Below, one piece after another: positions 17,554 to 26,227 of a DNA stretch of 64,000 nt. Numbering within the stretch: position 1 is the stretch's first letter; the number at the start of each line of letters is the position of its first letter. The position numbers and the translations under genes are program-made. Source of the stretch: Exiguobacterium sp. s146 (GTDB taxonomy: Bacteria > Bacillota > Bacilli > Exiguobacteriales > Exiguobacteriaceae); the NCBI RefSeq assembly GCF_018618415.1, contig NZ_JACSMA010000001.1, forward strand, positions 1,054,001 to 1,118,000, written 5' to 3'. A model generated the notes under the pieces. That model saw nothing but the letters and a program-made list of their open reading frames with translations. It was not told the DNA's origin and did not search any database.

Positions 17554-17560
17554 ACGTTCG
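17547..17560 (+). promoter_or_regulatory. LexA (SOS) box of recA
   Basis: CGAATAAACGTTCG, a near-palindrome that fits the Bacillota SOS consensus CGAAC-N4-GTTCG with one change (T for C at position 5), the same deviation carried by the B. subtilis recA operator. It overlaps the cinA stop codon and lies 8 bases upstream of the -35. Confidence 0.85.
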
Positions 17561-17568
17561 CAAAAAAC

Positions 17569-17597
17569 TTGTGTATCGTCTTCGCTTCGCTTATAAT
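17569..17597 (+). promoter_or_regulatory. recA promoter, sigma-A type
   Basis: TTGTGT (17569-17574), 17-base spacer, perfect TATAAT (17592-17597). RBS AAAGGAGG follows at 17611-17618. Confidence 0.85.
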
Positions 17598-17629
17598 GAA
17601 AGTATCAATCAAAGGAGGCTCATTAATCT

Positions 17630-18679
17630 ATGAGTGATCGTAAACAAGCGTTAGAAATGGCATTACGCCAAATTGAGAAACAATTCGGTAAAGGCTCAAT
17701 CATGCGCCTCGGTGAAAATACAGATCAGCAAGTTTCGGTGACCCCGTCAGGCTCAATCGCCCTCGACATCGCACTCGGTGCCGGTGGTTATCCACGTGGT
17801 CGTGTCATCGAAGTGTACGGCCCTGAATCGTCAGGTAAAACGACGGTGGCGCTTCACGCCATCGCTGAAGTCCAAAAACGTGGCGGGCAAGCGGCCTTCG
17901 TCGACGCTGAGCACGCGCTCGACCCGAAATACGCACAAAACTTGGGTGTCAACATCGATGAGTTGCTCCTATCACAACCGGATACAGGGGAACAAGCCCT
18001 TGAAATCGCGGAAGCCCTCGTTCGCTCTGGTGCGGTCGATATCCTCGTCGTCGACTCGGTTGCGGCACTCGTCCCGAAAGCCGAGATTGAAGGAGAGATG
18101 GGTGACTCACACGTCGGTCTTCAAGCCCGTCTCATGAGCCAAGCGCTCCGTAAATTGTCTGGTGCGACGAACAAGTCGAAGACGATCGTCATCTTCATCA
18201 ACCAAATCCGTGAGAAAATCGGGATCATGTTCGGTAACCCGGAAACGACACCTGGTGGTCGTGCCCTCAAGTTTTACTCGTCGGTCCGTCTCGAGGTCCG
18301 TCGTGCCGAAACGCTCAAACAAGGCCAAGACATGGTCGGGAACCGGACGAAGATCAAAGTCGTCAAAAACAAGATCGCGCCACCGTTCAAAACGGCGGAA
18401 GTCGATATCATGTACGGCGAAGGCATCTCGCGTGAAGGGGAGCTCATCGACATCGGGGCCGACCTCGATATCGTTCAAAAGAGCGGCGCATGGTACTCGT
18501 ACAATGAAGAGCGTCTCGGTCAAGGCCGTGAGAACGCGAAGCAGTATATGAAAGAGAACCCGTCGGTGGCCGCTTCGGTCGAAGAGCGCATCCGCGACCA
18601 TTACGGTCTCAACGGTGAAAAGACGGTCACAGTCGAAGCTGACGATGATGACGTCCTCTCACTCTTGGACGAAGATTAA
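17630..18679 (+). CDS. recA: Recombinase RecA
   Basis: 349 residues, full length. Walker [10 protein letters not shown] (about 66-74), Walker [11 protein letters not shown], the L1/L2 DNA-binding region with [22 protein letters not shown] and an acidic C-terminal tail ([13 protein letters not shown]). It forms ATP-dependent filaments on single-stranded DNA, drives strand exchange and stimulates LexA self-cleavage. It has its own LexA-controlled promoter and a strong terminator, so it is monocistronic. Confidence 0.98.
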   Translation: MSDRKQALEMALRQIEKQFGKGSIMRLGENTDQQVSVTPSGSIALDIALGAGGYPRGRVIEVYGPESSGKTTVALHAIAEVQKRGGQAAFVDAEHALDPKYAQNLGVNIDELLLSQPDTGEQALEIAEALVRSGAVDILVVDSVAALVPKAEIEGEMGDSHVGLQARLMSQALRKLSGATNKSKTIVIFINQIREKIGIMFGNPETTPGGRALKFYSSVRLEVRRAETLKQGQDMVGNRTKIKVVKNKIAPPFKTAEVDIMYGEGISREGELIDIGADLDIVQKSGAWYSYNEERLGQGRENAKQYMKENPSVAASVEERIRDHYGLNGEKTVTVEADDDDVLSLLDED

Positions 18680-18687
18680 GTAACGTT

Positions 18688-18720
18688 TCTCGCCTGACAC
18701 GGTTCAGGCGAGATTTTTTT
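18688..18720 (+). terminator. Terminator after recA
   Basis: TCTCGCCTGA/TCAGGCGAGA 10-bp stem, 6-base loop, seven T. Confidence 0.93.
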
Positions 18721-18764
18721 AGTATAATTTTTTGACGAATTGGTAGTTCTATCCTGTCCGTGCA

Positions 18765-18793
18765 TTGCATTCTAACAGGTAAATAAGTACAAT
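18765..18793 (+). promoter_or_regulatory. rny promoter, sigma-A type
   Basis: TTGCAT (18765-18770), 17-base spacer, TACAAT (18788-18793). A small ACGCG/CGCGT hairpin lies in the leader just before the RBS. Confidence 0.7.
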
Positions 18794-18865
18794 AAAGCTA
18801 TACGCGGGCTCGCTCGCGTTTTCATTCATGAAAAAATAAAATAACCTTGCGAAAGGGAGGTGAAC

Positions 18866-20428
18866 ATGATGGAATGGCTATTAGAGCTTATTCTGATCCT
18901 CCTTTTGCCGATAGCTTTTGTTGCAGGTTTTTTTGTGCGTAAATCGATCGCCGAAGCGAAGATTCAAGGTGCCGAGACGGAAGCGACCAAGATTGTAGAG
19001 CAAGCGCGACAACAATCGGAAGCGATGCAAAAAGAAGCACGGCTTGAAGTAAAAGAAGAGATGATTCAACTTCGCAATGAAACCGAACAAGAATTGCGCG
19101 AACGACGTGAAGAGCAGAAAGTGAAAGAAAATCGTTTCGTCCAAAAAGAAGAGCTTCTCGACCGGAAAGCAGACATGCTCGAACGGAAAGAAGACGCGTT
19201 GGATGAACGTGAGGCTGCCCTCGCGAAACGGAAGCGTGAAGCGGAAACGCTCGAGAGCAAAGTGGAGGAATTATATGAGGAGGCACGCCAGGAACTCGTA
19301 CGAGTGGCAGCCTTGTCGAAAGAAGAAGCACGGACCATCATCATGGACGAAGCGAAGCAGGAAGCGCTTCACGATGCTGCTCTCCTTCAAAAAGAAATCG
19401 AGCAAAAAGCAAAATTAGAAGCTGATAAAAAAGCGAAACACCTCTTGTCGCTCACGATGCAACGTTATGCGGCCGAACACGTCGCTGAGACGACGGTCTC
19501 TGTCGTCAACTTGCCGAGTGATGAGATGAAGGGACGCATTATCGGACGTGAAGGACGTAACATCCGCACGCTCGAGACGCTCACCGGAATCGATCTCATC
19601 ATCGATGACACGCCGGAAGCGGTCATCCTGTCTGGATTTGACCCGGTCCGTCGTGAAATCGCCAAGATGACACTCGAAAAACTCGTTCAAGACGGTCGGA
19701 TCCATCCGGCCCGCATTGAAGAGATGGTCGAGAAATCACGTCGTGAAGTCGACGAGCGGATCCGTGAGTACGGGGAAGAAGCGACATTCTCAGCCGGCAT
19801 CCACGGTGTCCACCCGGACCTCGTCAAGACGCTCGGTCGAATGCGTTACCGGACGAGTTACGGTCAAAACGTGCTCGCCCACTCAGTCGAAGTGGCCCAC
19901 CTCGCCGGCATGATGGCCGCCGAACTCGGGGAAGACGTCACGCTCGCCAAACGAGCGGGTCTCCTCCACGATATCGGGAAAGCCATCGACCATGAAGTCG
20001 AAGGCAGCCACGTCGAGATTGGTGTCGAACTCGCCACGAAGTACAAAGAGCATCCGGTCGTCATCAACTCGATTGCCTCGCACCATGGGGACGTCGAAGC
20101 GACGTCGACGATTGCGGTCCTCGTCGCAGCGGCTGACGCCTTGTCAGCGGCGCGTCCAGGAGCCCGTCAAGAGACGCTCGAAAGCTATATCCGACGCCTT
20201 GAGCGCCTCGAAGCGATTTGCGAGTCGTTCGAAGGGGTTGAGAAGTCATATGCCATCCAAGCGGGACGTGAAGTCCGGATCATCGTCCGCCCAGACGTCG
20301 TCGACGACGTCGTGGCGAACAAGATGGCTCGCGACATCTGTAAACGGATCGAAGATGAGCTGGACTATCCAGGCCAAATCAAAGTGACGGTCATTCGCGA
20401 AACGCGTGCCGTCGATTATGCGAAGTAA
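18866..20428 (+). CDS. rny: Ribonuclease Y
   Basis: 520 residues. N-terminal membrane helix (about 4-25), long coiled coil (30-190), KH domain with [21 protein letters not shown], then an HD domain with [13 protein letters not shown] and the catalytic pair in [13 protein letters not shown]. RNase Y is the membrane-anchored endonuclease that starts mRNA decay in Bacillota. ATG 18866 is preceded by AAAGGGAGG; a GTG two codons earlier lies in the RBS. Preceded by its own promoter and followed by a terminator. B. subtilis has pbpX between recA and rny; it is absent here. Confidence 0.96.
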   Translation: MMEWLLELILILLLPIAFVAGFFVRKSIAEAKIQGAETEATKIVEQARQQSEAMQKEARLEVKEEMIQLRNETEQELRERREEQKVKENRFVQKEELLDRKADMLERKEDALDEREAALAKRKREAETLESKVEELYEEARQELVRVAALSKEEARTIIMDEAKQEALHDAALLQKEIEQKAKLEADKKAKHLLSLTMQRYAAEHVAETTVSVVNLPSDEMKGRIIGREGRNIRTLETLTGIDLIIDDTPEAVILSGFDPVRREIAKMTLEKLVQDGRIHPARIEEMVEKSRREVDERIREYGEEATFSAGIHGVHPDLVKTLGRMRYRTSYGQNVLAHSVEVAHLAGMMAAELGEDVTLAKRAGLLHDIGKAIDHEVEGSHVEIGVELATKYKEHPVVINSIASHHGDVEATSTIAVLVAAADALSAARPGARQETLESYIRRLERLEAICESFEGVEKSYAIQAGREVRIIVRPDVVDDVVANKMARDICKRIEDELDYPGQIKVTVIRETRAVDYAK

Positions 20429-20432
20429 CAAG

Positions 20433-20455
20433 AGCGGAGACATTCTCCGCTTTTT
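20433..20455 (+). terminator. Terminator after rny
   Basis: AGCGGAGA/TCTCCGCT stem with a 3-base loop followed by five T. It lies only 22 bases before ymdB, so readthrough is possible. Confidence 0.8.
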
Positions 20456-20476
20456 CTATTGGAGGAGGACTAGACG

Positions 20477-21271
20477 ATGAAAATCTTATTTATCGGCGAC
20501 GTGGTCGGAAAACCGGGTCGCGACATCTTGAGCGCCCAAATCGGACGCTTGAAAAGCAAGTACAGCCCGACGTTCATGCTCGTCAACGGTGAAAACGCAG
20601 CCAACGGGCGCGGTATCACAAAAAAAATATACCAACAATTTCTTGAGCTTGGGTTCCATGGCGTGACGATGGGGAATCATACTTGGGACAACCGTGACAT
20701 CTTTGACTGGATCGATGATGCTGACCGCATCGTCCGTCCGGCCAACTATCCTGACGGCACGCCGGGTGTCGGGATGATGGTGTTGAAACAAGGCGGGAAG
20801 AAGCTCGCAGTCATCAACGCGATGGGCACGGTGTTCCTGCCGTCGCTCGACTGCCCGTTCCGTACCGTCGACGCCCTCGTCGAAGAGATTCGGGGCGAGG
20901 TCGACGCGATTTTCGTCGACATGCACGCCGAGGCGACGAGTGAGAAGATTGCGATGGGGTATCACCTTGACGGGCGCGTCCAAGCCGTCGTCGGCACCCA
21001 TACGCACGTCCAGACGGCTGACAACCGGATTTTGAACAACGGCACGGCGTACATCACAGACGTTGGGATGACGGGTCCGCTCGACGGGGTGCTCGGCATG
21101 GATGCCGAGGTCGTCTTGAGAAAGTTCATCACCCAGCTCCCGGTCCGGTTTGAAGTTGCCGAGGGACGGGAACAACTAAATGGAGTTTTAATTACGATCG
21201 ATGACCAATCGAAACGAGCCACAAAAATCGAACGCATACACCTAGATGATCAGACCGTATGGTTTGATTGA
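20477..21271 (+). CDS. ymdB: YmdB-type metallophosphoesterase
   Basis: 264 residues. The dinuclear metal motifs are present: FIGDVVGKPGRD at the start, VNGENAANG, MGNHTWDNRD and HLDGRVQAVVGTHTHVQTAD. YmdB homologues hydrolyse 2',3'-cyclic nucleotides and influence biofilm, motility and RNA turnover, in keeping with a place directly after RNase Y. The ATG has GGAGGAGG upstream. Ends 26 bases before spoVS. Confidence 0.93.
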   Translation: MKILFIGDVVGKPGRDILSAQIGRLKSKYSPTFMLVNGENAANGRGITKKIYQQFLELGFHGVTMGNHTWDNRDIFDWIDDADRIVRPANYPDGTPGVGMMVLKQGGKKLAVINAMGTVFLPSLDCPFRTVDALVEEIRGEVDAIFVDMHAEATSEKIAMGYHLDGRVQAVVGTHTHVQTADNRILNNGTAYITDVGMTGPLDGVLGMDAEVVLRKFITQLPVRFEVAEGREQLNGVLITIDDQSKRATKIERIHLDDQTVWFD

Positions 21272-21297
21272 ACAACCTACCCGAGGGGGAAACAAGA

Positions 21298-21558
21298 ATG
21301 GACGTACTCAAAGTTTCGGCAAAATCGAATCCTAACTCCGTGGCGGGTGCACTCGCTGGCGTACTTCGTGAAAAAGGCACGTGTGAGATTCAAGCAATCG
21401 GCGCCGGGGCGCTCAATCAATCCATTAAAGCGGTCGCGATTGCGCGTGGTTTCGTCGCGCCGAGCGGGCTGGATTTGATTTGTATTCCTGCGTTCACCGA
21501 TATTATGATTGACGGAGAAGAACGAACGGCAATCAAGCTCATCATCGAACCTCGATGA
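21298..21558 (+). CDS. spoVS: Stage V sporulation protein S
   Basis: 86 residues, the exact family size, an Alba-like fold: VLKVSAKSNPNSVAGALAGVLREKG and IQAIGAGALNQSIKAVAIARGF are near-invariant across Bacillota. Thought to bind nucleic acid; in B. subtilis it affects septation and spore coat assembly. It is conserved in many non-sporulating relatives, so its presence alone does not indicate sporulation. GAGGGGG precedes ATG 21298; an earlier in-frame start at 21268 overlaps ymdB. Confidence 0.95.
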   Translation: MDVLKVSAKSNPNSVAGALAGVLREKGTCEIQAIGAGALNQSIKAVAIARGFVAPSGLDLICIPAFTDIMIDGEERTAIKLIIEPR

Positions 21559-21590
21559 GCTTGCGGTCGGGACATAGGTCCTATTCTTGT

Positions 21591-21626
21591 AAGAGAAGCC
21601 ATCGGCGCGGATGGCTTCTCTTTTTT
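21591..21626 (+). terminator. Terminator after spoVS
   Basis: AGAGAAGCCATC/GATGGCTTCTCT perfect 12-bp stem, 6-base loop, T-tract. Confidence 0.93.
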
Positions 21627-21727
21627 GTGTGGAAAATCGACGTTCTATCTTCTCAGGTTCGTCATTTTATGACAAGATGAAAGAGAACGTGAAGTTCGAT
21701 TAAGAGATGAAGAGGGGGACGTTTTCA

Positions 21728-22804
21728 ATGGAACAGCTCGTGTCAACGACAGAGAAGGAAGCAACGACACCTGTGATGAAAGCGATTCAAAAACATACGT
21801 CCGGATTCGGGGCCCAATTGGTCGAAGCACCAATCCCGACACCAGGCGCTGGGGAAGTGTTAATCAAAGTGAAAGCGACATCGATTTGCGGGACCGATGT
21901 CCACATTTATGAGTGGGACGACTGGGCGAAGAGCCGGGTCAAGCCGCCGTACGTGTTCGGTCACGAGTTCGCGGGGGAAGTCGTGGCGCTCGGGGAAGGG
22001 ACGAAACGCATCAAGGTCGGCCAGACCGTATCGGCCGAGACGCATATCGTCTGTCACCAGTGTAAACAGTGTTTGCGGGGGCAATATCACATCTGTAAGA
22101 ACACGAAAATCATCGGCGTCGACACGCAAGGCTGTTTCGCCGAGTACGTCGTCATGCCTGAAGAGAACTTGTGGGTCAACCCGGAAACGATGCCGGCCAA
22201 GCTCGCCTCGATTCAAGAACCGCTCGGCAACGCCGTCCATACGGTGCTCGCGAGTGACGTGTCGGCCAAGTCGGTCGCCATCGTCGGTTGTGGACCGATT
22301 GGTCTAATGGCCGTCGGTGTCGCCAAGGCGGCCGGTGCGAGCCGCGTCTATGCGATTGACGTCAACCCGTACCGGTTGAAGCTCGCCGAGGACATGGGTG
22401 CGGACGTCGTCATCAATAGCCTCGAGCAAAATCCGCTCGAACTGATTATGAATCAGACGGACGGGGACGGCATCGATGTCGTCTGCGAGATGAGCGGACA
22501 TCCGGTCGCCATCGACCAGGCGTTCAAGATGGTCACGGCAGGCGGGGACGTCAACGTGTTGTCACTCCCGGCCAAACCGGTCGCCATCGACTTGACGCGC
22601 GACGTCGTCTTCAAAGGGGTGCGTGTCCAAGGGATCACCGGTCGTAAGATGTATGAGACGTGGGGCCAAGTGTCGACCTTACTCGCGACGGGTCAGCTGA
22701 ACGTCGAACCGATTATCACGCACGTGTTCAAGCTCGAGGAGTTCGAGCAAGGTTTCGAGCTCATGCGGGCCGGGAAATGTGGAAAGGTCGTCTTAATACC
22801 TTGA
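21728..22804 (+). CDS. tdh: L-threonine 3-dehydrogenase
   Basis: 358 residues, zinc-dependent medium-chain dehydrogenase that oxidises L-threonine with NAD to 2-amino-3-oxobutyrate. Catalytic zinc ligands are in SICGTDVHIYEWD and FGHEFAGEV; the structural zinc loop is CHQCKQCLRGQYHIC; the cofactor loop is GCGPIGLMAVG. ATG 21728 has GAGGGGG upstream. The final Pro codon and TGA stop fall exactly on the right end of the transposon-like element that follows. Its partner kbl is normally immediately downstream but is here 422 bases away. Confidence 0.93.
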   Translation: MEQLVSTTEKEATTPVMKAIQKHTSGFGAQLVEAPIPTPGAGEVLIKVKATSICGTDVHIYEWDDWAKSRVKPPYVFGHEFAGEVVALGEGTKRIKVGQTVSAETHIVCHQCKQCLRGQYHICKNTKIIGVDTQGCFAEYVVMPEENLWVNPETMPAKLASIQEPLGNAVHTVLASDVSAKSVAIVGCGPIGLMAVGVAKAAGASRVYAIDVNPYRLKLAEDMGADVVINSLEQNPLELIMNQTDGDGIDVVCEMSGHPVAIDQAFKMVTAGGDVNVLSLPAKPVAIDLTRDVVFKGVRVQGITGRKMYETWGQVSTLLATGQLNVEPIITHVFKLEEFEQGFELMRAGKCGKVVLIP

Positions 22805-23204
22805 ACTACCCCCACCTACGTTTTCACTTAGAAGTGGAGGATTCCTGAGTTATCCGACCTATCAGTCGGAACCTAATCAGGCTAACCCCGTCGTCCCGAC
22901 GGTTGGAAGTTGAACTTGTCCGTTTCTTTAGTGCGGATGCCTACTTTGCTTGGTTTTCGCTATTTCGGTCATCCGCTAGGTGAACGTTGAAGATTTTACG
23001 TGACAGACGAACTTCCTGCCACAACCCTATATCTTCAGTTTTCAAGGAACGTGACACTTTATTTTTACCTGATTTCAGGAAGTTCACACACGATGTCGAA
23101 CCATTGACGTATCGAAAGACACGCCCGGTTCGAAGGCGATTCATCGTCCACTTTCACTAGGGCTTCGCCCGTGTCGTTTAGGAGTGGGAGTATTCTCGCC
23201 TAAT
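22801..23204 (-). mobile_element. Transposase-less IS200/IS605-like element between tdh and kbl
   Basis: About 400 bp, more AT-rich than its flanks, with no credible ORF. Read on the minus strand it ends CCTCCACTT, a short internal hairpin, AGGTGGGGG, then TAGTTCAA. The two arms pair over 9 bp with two G-T wobbles, the kind of subterminal hairpin plus TTCAA end seen at the right end/omega-RNA 3' end of IS605-family TnpB elements. The other end carries a similar block in the same orientation (plus strand TTAGGAGTGGGAGTATTC against TTAGAAGTGGAGGATTC), as expected for IS200/IS605 ends, which are not inverted repeats. The interior is rich in small hairpins (CCGTCG/CGACGG, TCCGAC/GTCGGA, GCGGATG/CATCCGC, GGGC/GCCC). 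Family assignment is by pattern, not by search; it could instead be another structured RNA or MITE. Confidence 0.6.
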
Positions 23205-23226
23205 TTTGATAAAAGGGGAAATCAAT

Positions 23227-24408
23227 ATGGCATTTGAACATATTACAGAAGCAATCAATGAAATGAAACAAGCGGGCACGTTCCGCTCGCTCGTACCTCT
23301 CGAGTCGGCGCAAGGAAACGAGGTCACGATCGACGGTAAGTCGCTCGTCCAGCTGTCGTCAAACAACTATCTCGGTCTCGCCAACCATCCACGCCTGAAA
23401 CAAGCGGCGATTGAAGCGGTCGAACAGTTCGGGGCCGGCACAGGCTCGGTCCGGACGATTGCCGGGACGTTCGAGATGCACGAGGCGTTCGAACGCGAGC
23501 TCGCCGAGTTCAAACATACGGAAGCGGCGCTCGTGTTCCAGTCAGGCTTCGCGACGAACCTCGGCGTCTTGTCGGCACTGCTCGGTCCGGAGGACGTCGT
23601 CATCAGTGACGCGCTCAACCACGCCTCGATTATCGACGGCATCCGGTTGACGAAAGCGGCCCGCCGCATCTATAAGCACACCGACCTCGCCGACTTAGAG
23701 GCAGCATTGAAAGAGACGCAGGACTACCGGACGCGTCTCGTCGTCACGGACGGCGTCTTCTCGATGGACGGCAACATCGCGCCGCTCCCAGAAATCGTCG
23801 AGCTCGCCGAGAAGTATGACGCGGCGGTCATGGTCGACGATGCGCACGCCTCGGGCGTGCTCGGCAAGAACGGTCGCGGTACGGTCAACCACTTCGGACT
23901 CGACGGCCGGGTCGCGCTCCAAGTCGGGACGCTGTCGAAAGCAATCGGTGTCCTCGGCGGCTACGTCGCCTGCTCGAACGACATCCGTGACTTCTTGATT
24001 CAAAAGGGACGTCCGTTCTTGTTCTCGACATCACATCCGCCAGCGGTCGTCGCGGCGAACCGTGAGGCGATTCGGGTCATGAAAGAAGAAGAGGAACTGT
24101 TCGACAAGCTATGGGCGAACACCGAGTTCTTCAAATCGGGACTTCGTGACCTCGGCTTCAACATCGGCCATGCGACGACACCGATCACGCCGGTCATGCT
24201 CGGCGAAGAGACGCTCGCGCACACGTTCTCGGACAAATTGAAAGACCACGGCGTGTTCGCACAGAGCATCGCCTTCCCGACGGTCGAGAAAGGCAAGGCC
24301 CGGATTCGGACGATCGTGACGGCGGAACATACCCGTGACGACCTCGAACGCGCGCTCGCCGCCTTCAAGGCGGTCGCGGAAGAACTGAACGTCACGCTTC
24401 ACGCATAA
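23227..24408 (+). CDS. kbl: Glycine C-acetyltransferase (2-amino-3-ketobutyrate CoA ligase)
   Basis: 393 residues, PLP-dependent alpha-oxoamine synthase. Landmarks: SSNNYLGLANHPRLK, GTGSVRTIAGTFEMHEAFER, the DDAHASGVLGKNGRG strand and GTLSKAIGVLGGY with the PLP-binding Lys. It cleaves the Tdh product with CoA to glycine and acetyl-CoA. ATG 23227 follows AAAAGGGG and comes 22 bases after the inserted element; without that insertion it would adjoin tdh. A promoter within the element is possible but not obvious. Confidence 0.94.
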   Translation: MAFEHITEAINEMKQAGTFRSLVPLESAQGNEVTIDGKSLVQLSSNNYLGLANHPRLKQAAIEAVEQFGAGTGSVRTIAGTFEMHEAFERELAEFKHTEAALVFQSGFATNLGVLSALLGPEDVVISDALNHASIIDGIRLTKAARRIYKHTDLADLEAALKETQDYRTRLVVTDGVFSMDGNIAPLPEIVELAEKYDAAVMVDDAHASGVLGKNGRGTVNHFGLDGRVALQVGTLSKAIGVLGGYVACSNDIRDFLIQKGRPFLFSTSHPPAVVAANREAIRVMKEEEELFDKLWANTEFFKSGLRDLGFNIGHATTPITPVMLGEETLAHTFSDKLKDHGVFAQSIAFPTVEKGKARIRTIVTAEHTRDDLERALAAFKAVAEELNVTLHA

Positions 24409-24413
24409 GCTTG

Positions 24414-24443
24414 AAACTGCAGACGACTCGTCTGCAGTTTTTT
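24414..24443 (+). terminator. Terminator after kbl
   Basis: AAACTGCAGAC/GTCTGCAGTTT stem, 5-base loop, six T. Confidence 0.92.
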
Positions 24444-24505
24444 CATGCAACGAAACGCGAGGCTGTCGACTCTAATGGATGACAAAGAAAAAGGGGGTCG
24501 ACCGG

Positions 24506-25024
24506 ATGGAACAACGAAGACGCCTCGTCAAACGGGCGCAAAAGGGCGATGTAGAGGCGTTCATCACCTTGATGCAACACTATGAGTCGACGCTCTATGG
24601 CGGCGCATTACGTATGTTGCGCCATGAAGCAGATGTCGCCGACGTGATGCAAGAGACGGTGCTCCTCGCCTATACGAAACTGCACACGTTGCGTGACGCC
24701 GAATTTGTGCATACGTGGTTGTACCGAATCATGTTGAATGAATGTCATCGCCTCATCCGCAAGCGAGAGCGAGAGACAAGCGTGAACGACACCATCATAG
24801 AAACGGCGGTGAATGATGCGTATCACCTTGAACTCGACGAGGCGATTCACGCTCTAGCCCCGATTTATCGCGAAGTCGTCACGTTGCGCTATGTGATGGA
24901 ACTGACGACCCGTGAGATTGCAGACGTGCTCGGCACGCCGGAAGGCACAATCAAAGCAAGGTTATCGCGGGCGAGAGAACAGTTGAAGCAGACGTACTAT
25001 CGACAGGAGCGTGAATCGGTATGA
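24506..25024 (+). CDS. ECF-type RNA polymerase sigma factor
   Basis: 172 residues. Sigma region 2 (about 20-85: GALRMLRHEADVADVMQETVL, TWLYRIMLNECHRLIRK) and region 4 (about 115-165: PIYREVVTLRYVMELTTREIADVLG, EGTIKARLSRAREQLK) with no regions 1 or 3, so an extracytoplasmic-function sigma. ATG 24506 follows AAAAAGGGGG. A weak ECF-like site upstream, TGCAAC (24446-24451) with CGAC 15 bases later, may allow autoregulation. The stop overlaps the start of the next gene, its likely anti-sigma factor. Closest to the SigV/SigM-like group by eye; the exact group is uncertain. Confidence 0.9.
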   Translation: MEQRRRLVKRAQKGDVEAFITLMQHYESTLYGGALRMLRHEADVADVMQETVLLAYTKLHTLRDAEFVHTWLYRIMLNECHRLIRKRERETSVNDTIIETAVNDAYHLELDEAIHALAPIYREVVTLRYVMELTTREIADVLGTPEGTIKARLSRAREQLKQTYYRQERESV

Positions 25025-26043
25025 ATGAAGAGTTCGACAAGCGATTGACACAATTACATAATGAAACCAATCTATCGAATGGGGCGCGCCAGGCGTTCGA
25101 TGCCGGCTATGCCCGCATCAGAGAACAGGCGAACCGGGCGCGTCGGAGACGCCAGCGCCGTGTCGGCGGGGTGGTCATGATGGCGGCCGCGACGCTGTTC
25201 GCGTTCATGCTGGCATTTGACGGTTCAGCATTCGCCGCTATCGACCGTTTGTTTAAGTTCGGGGACCGTGGCATCGACCAAGTCGTGTTGACGAACGGAG
25301 GAGAGCGGCCGGACGCGACCGTCACAAATCAAGACGTTCACATCAAGTTAGAGCGGGTCATCGCCGACCGCCATCAACTCGCGCTCCGTTTCGTCCTGAC
25401 AACAGAGGAAATACCATGGAAAGACGTCGCGGATTTGAGTCTCGACTACCGTGTTCGTAGTGCGGACGGATCGTATGTCGACGAGATGGTATCGGATACG
25501 TTGCCGTTGAAGGGAGACGGTGGAATGCGTGACCATCAAGTGAACGTGATGGTCGATGAGAGCGGGTCACTCGTATATGAAGTGTTGAGTGAGGCGGCGG
25601 ACGAGGACATTCCGTCACTTGAAGGCGCGACGATTGAGATTGAGACGGTTCGGCTGTTCCGTGACGGGGAGACCGATACGATTGAGGGCGACTGGCGTTT
25701 ACCGATTGAACAGGTGACGATGCAAGCCGCCATTCGTTATGAAGCTGCCGATGCCGTCTCCCCGCTTGACGTCGGGAATGTGGTTGTCGACCTAACATCG
25801 ATGCGAATCGAGCTTACCGTCAACGGGGATGATTTCGATGAGAACTATTTTATCGACCATGTGAAGCTCCGCGATGCGGATGGGAACGTGTACAACATCG
25901 AATCTGGCTATAGTCGATCGGTCAGTGCCGGAAAAACAAATCTGGTGTTTCAAGTGCCGTTCACGTCACGAGATGCCGGTCCAGAACTGATGCTGATTGT
26001 AGAAGGCATTGGTCAAGTAAAGCTTCACCCCGTTAATAAGTGA
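25021..26043 (+). CDS. DUF4179-type membrane protein, probable anti-sigma factor
   Basis: 340 residues. A cytoplasmic N-terminal segment (1-45, basic RRRRQRR), one transmembrane helix (about 48-70, VVMMAAATLFAFMLAFDGSAFA) and an extracytoplasmic beta-rich region (DUF4179-like, about 70-170, then a second immunoglobulin-like part). This design, immediately after and overlapping an ECF sigma gene (ATGA), is that of a membrane anti-sigma factor that holds the sigma and releases it on envelope stress. No zinc-binding HX3CX2C motif is visible, so it is not a ZAS-type anti-sigma. Confidence 0.82.
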   Translation: MNEEFDKRLTQLHNETNLSNGARQAFDAGYARIREQANRARRRRQRRVGGVVMMAAATLFAFMLAFDGSAFAAIDRLFKFGDRGIDQVVLTNGGERPDATVTNQDVHIKLERVIADRHQLALRFVLTTEEIPWKDVADLSLDYRVRSADGSYVDEMVSDTLPLKGDGGMRDHQVNVMVDESGSLVYEVLSEAADEDIPSLEGATIEIETVRLFRDGETDTIEGDWRLPIEQVTMQAAIRYEAADAVSPLDVGNVVVDLTSMRIELTVNGDDFDENYFIDHVKLRDADGNVYNIESGYSRSVSAGKTNLVFQVPFTSRDAGPELMLIVEGIGQVKLHPVNK

Positions 26044-26045
26044 CT

Positions 26046-26076
26046 AACAGCATGCCTGACTCAGGTATGCTGTTTT
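26046..26076 (+). terminator. Terminator after the sigma/anti-sigma pair
   Basis: AACAGCATGCCT/AGGTATGCTGTT stem with one wobble, 5-base loop, four T. Confidence 0.85.
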
Positions 26077-26092
26077 AGTTTGAAATTTTTGG

Positions 26093-26121
26093 TAGACATT
26101 TAGGGGGAATGACTCTAGAAT
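26093..26121 (+). promoter_or_regulatory. Promoter upstream of the 26228 gene
   Basis: TAGACA (26093-26098), 17 bases, TAGAAT (26116-26121); each hexamer misses the sigma-A consensus at one base. The leader then holds a 14-codon ORF (ATG 26139, RBS AAAAGGTG) and a 3-codon ORF (ATG 26200) before the membrane protein. Confidence 0.55.
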
Positions 26122-26227
26122 TTGAAAAGGTGAAGCAAATGATTAACGTTTATATTATTTCAACTACCGAATTTATTATATAAAAAGAAAGGGCGGCGCG
26201 ATGAGGATGTAAGCCTCACTTTTAGTG

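Noticed and set aside
22941-23144. 67-residue minus-strand ORF inside the element between tdh and kbl
   Set aside because: No RBS, no TnpA or TnpB motif, and it crosses several hairpins; it looks like chance coding in structured RNA.
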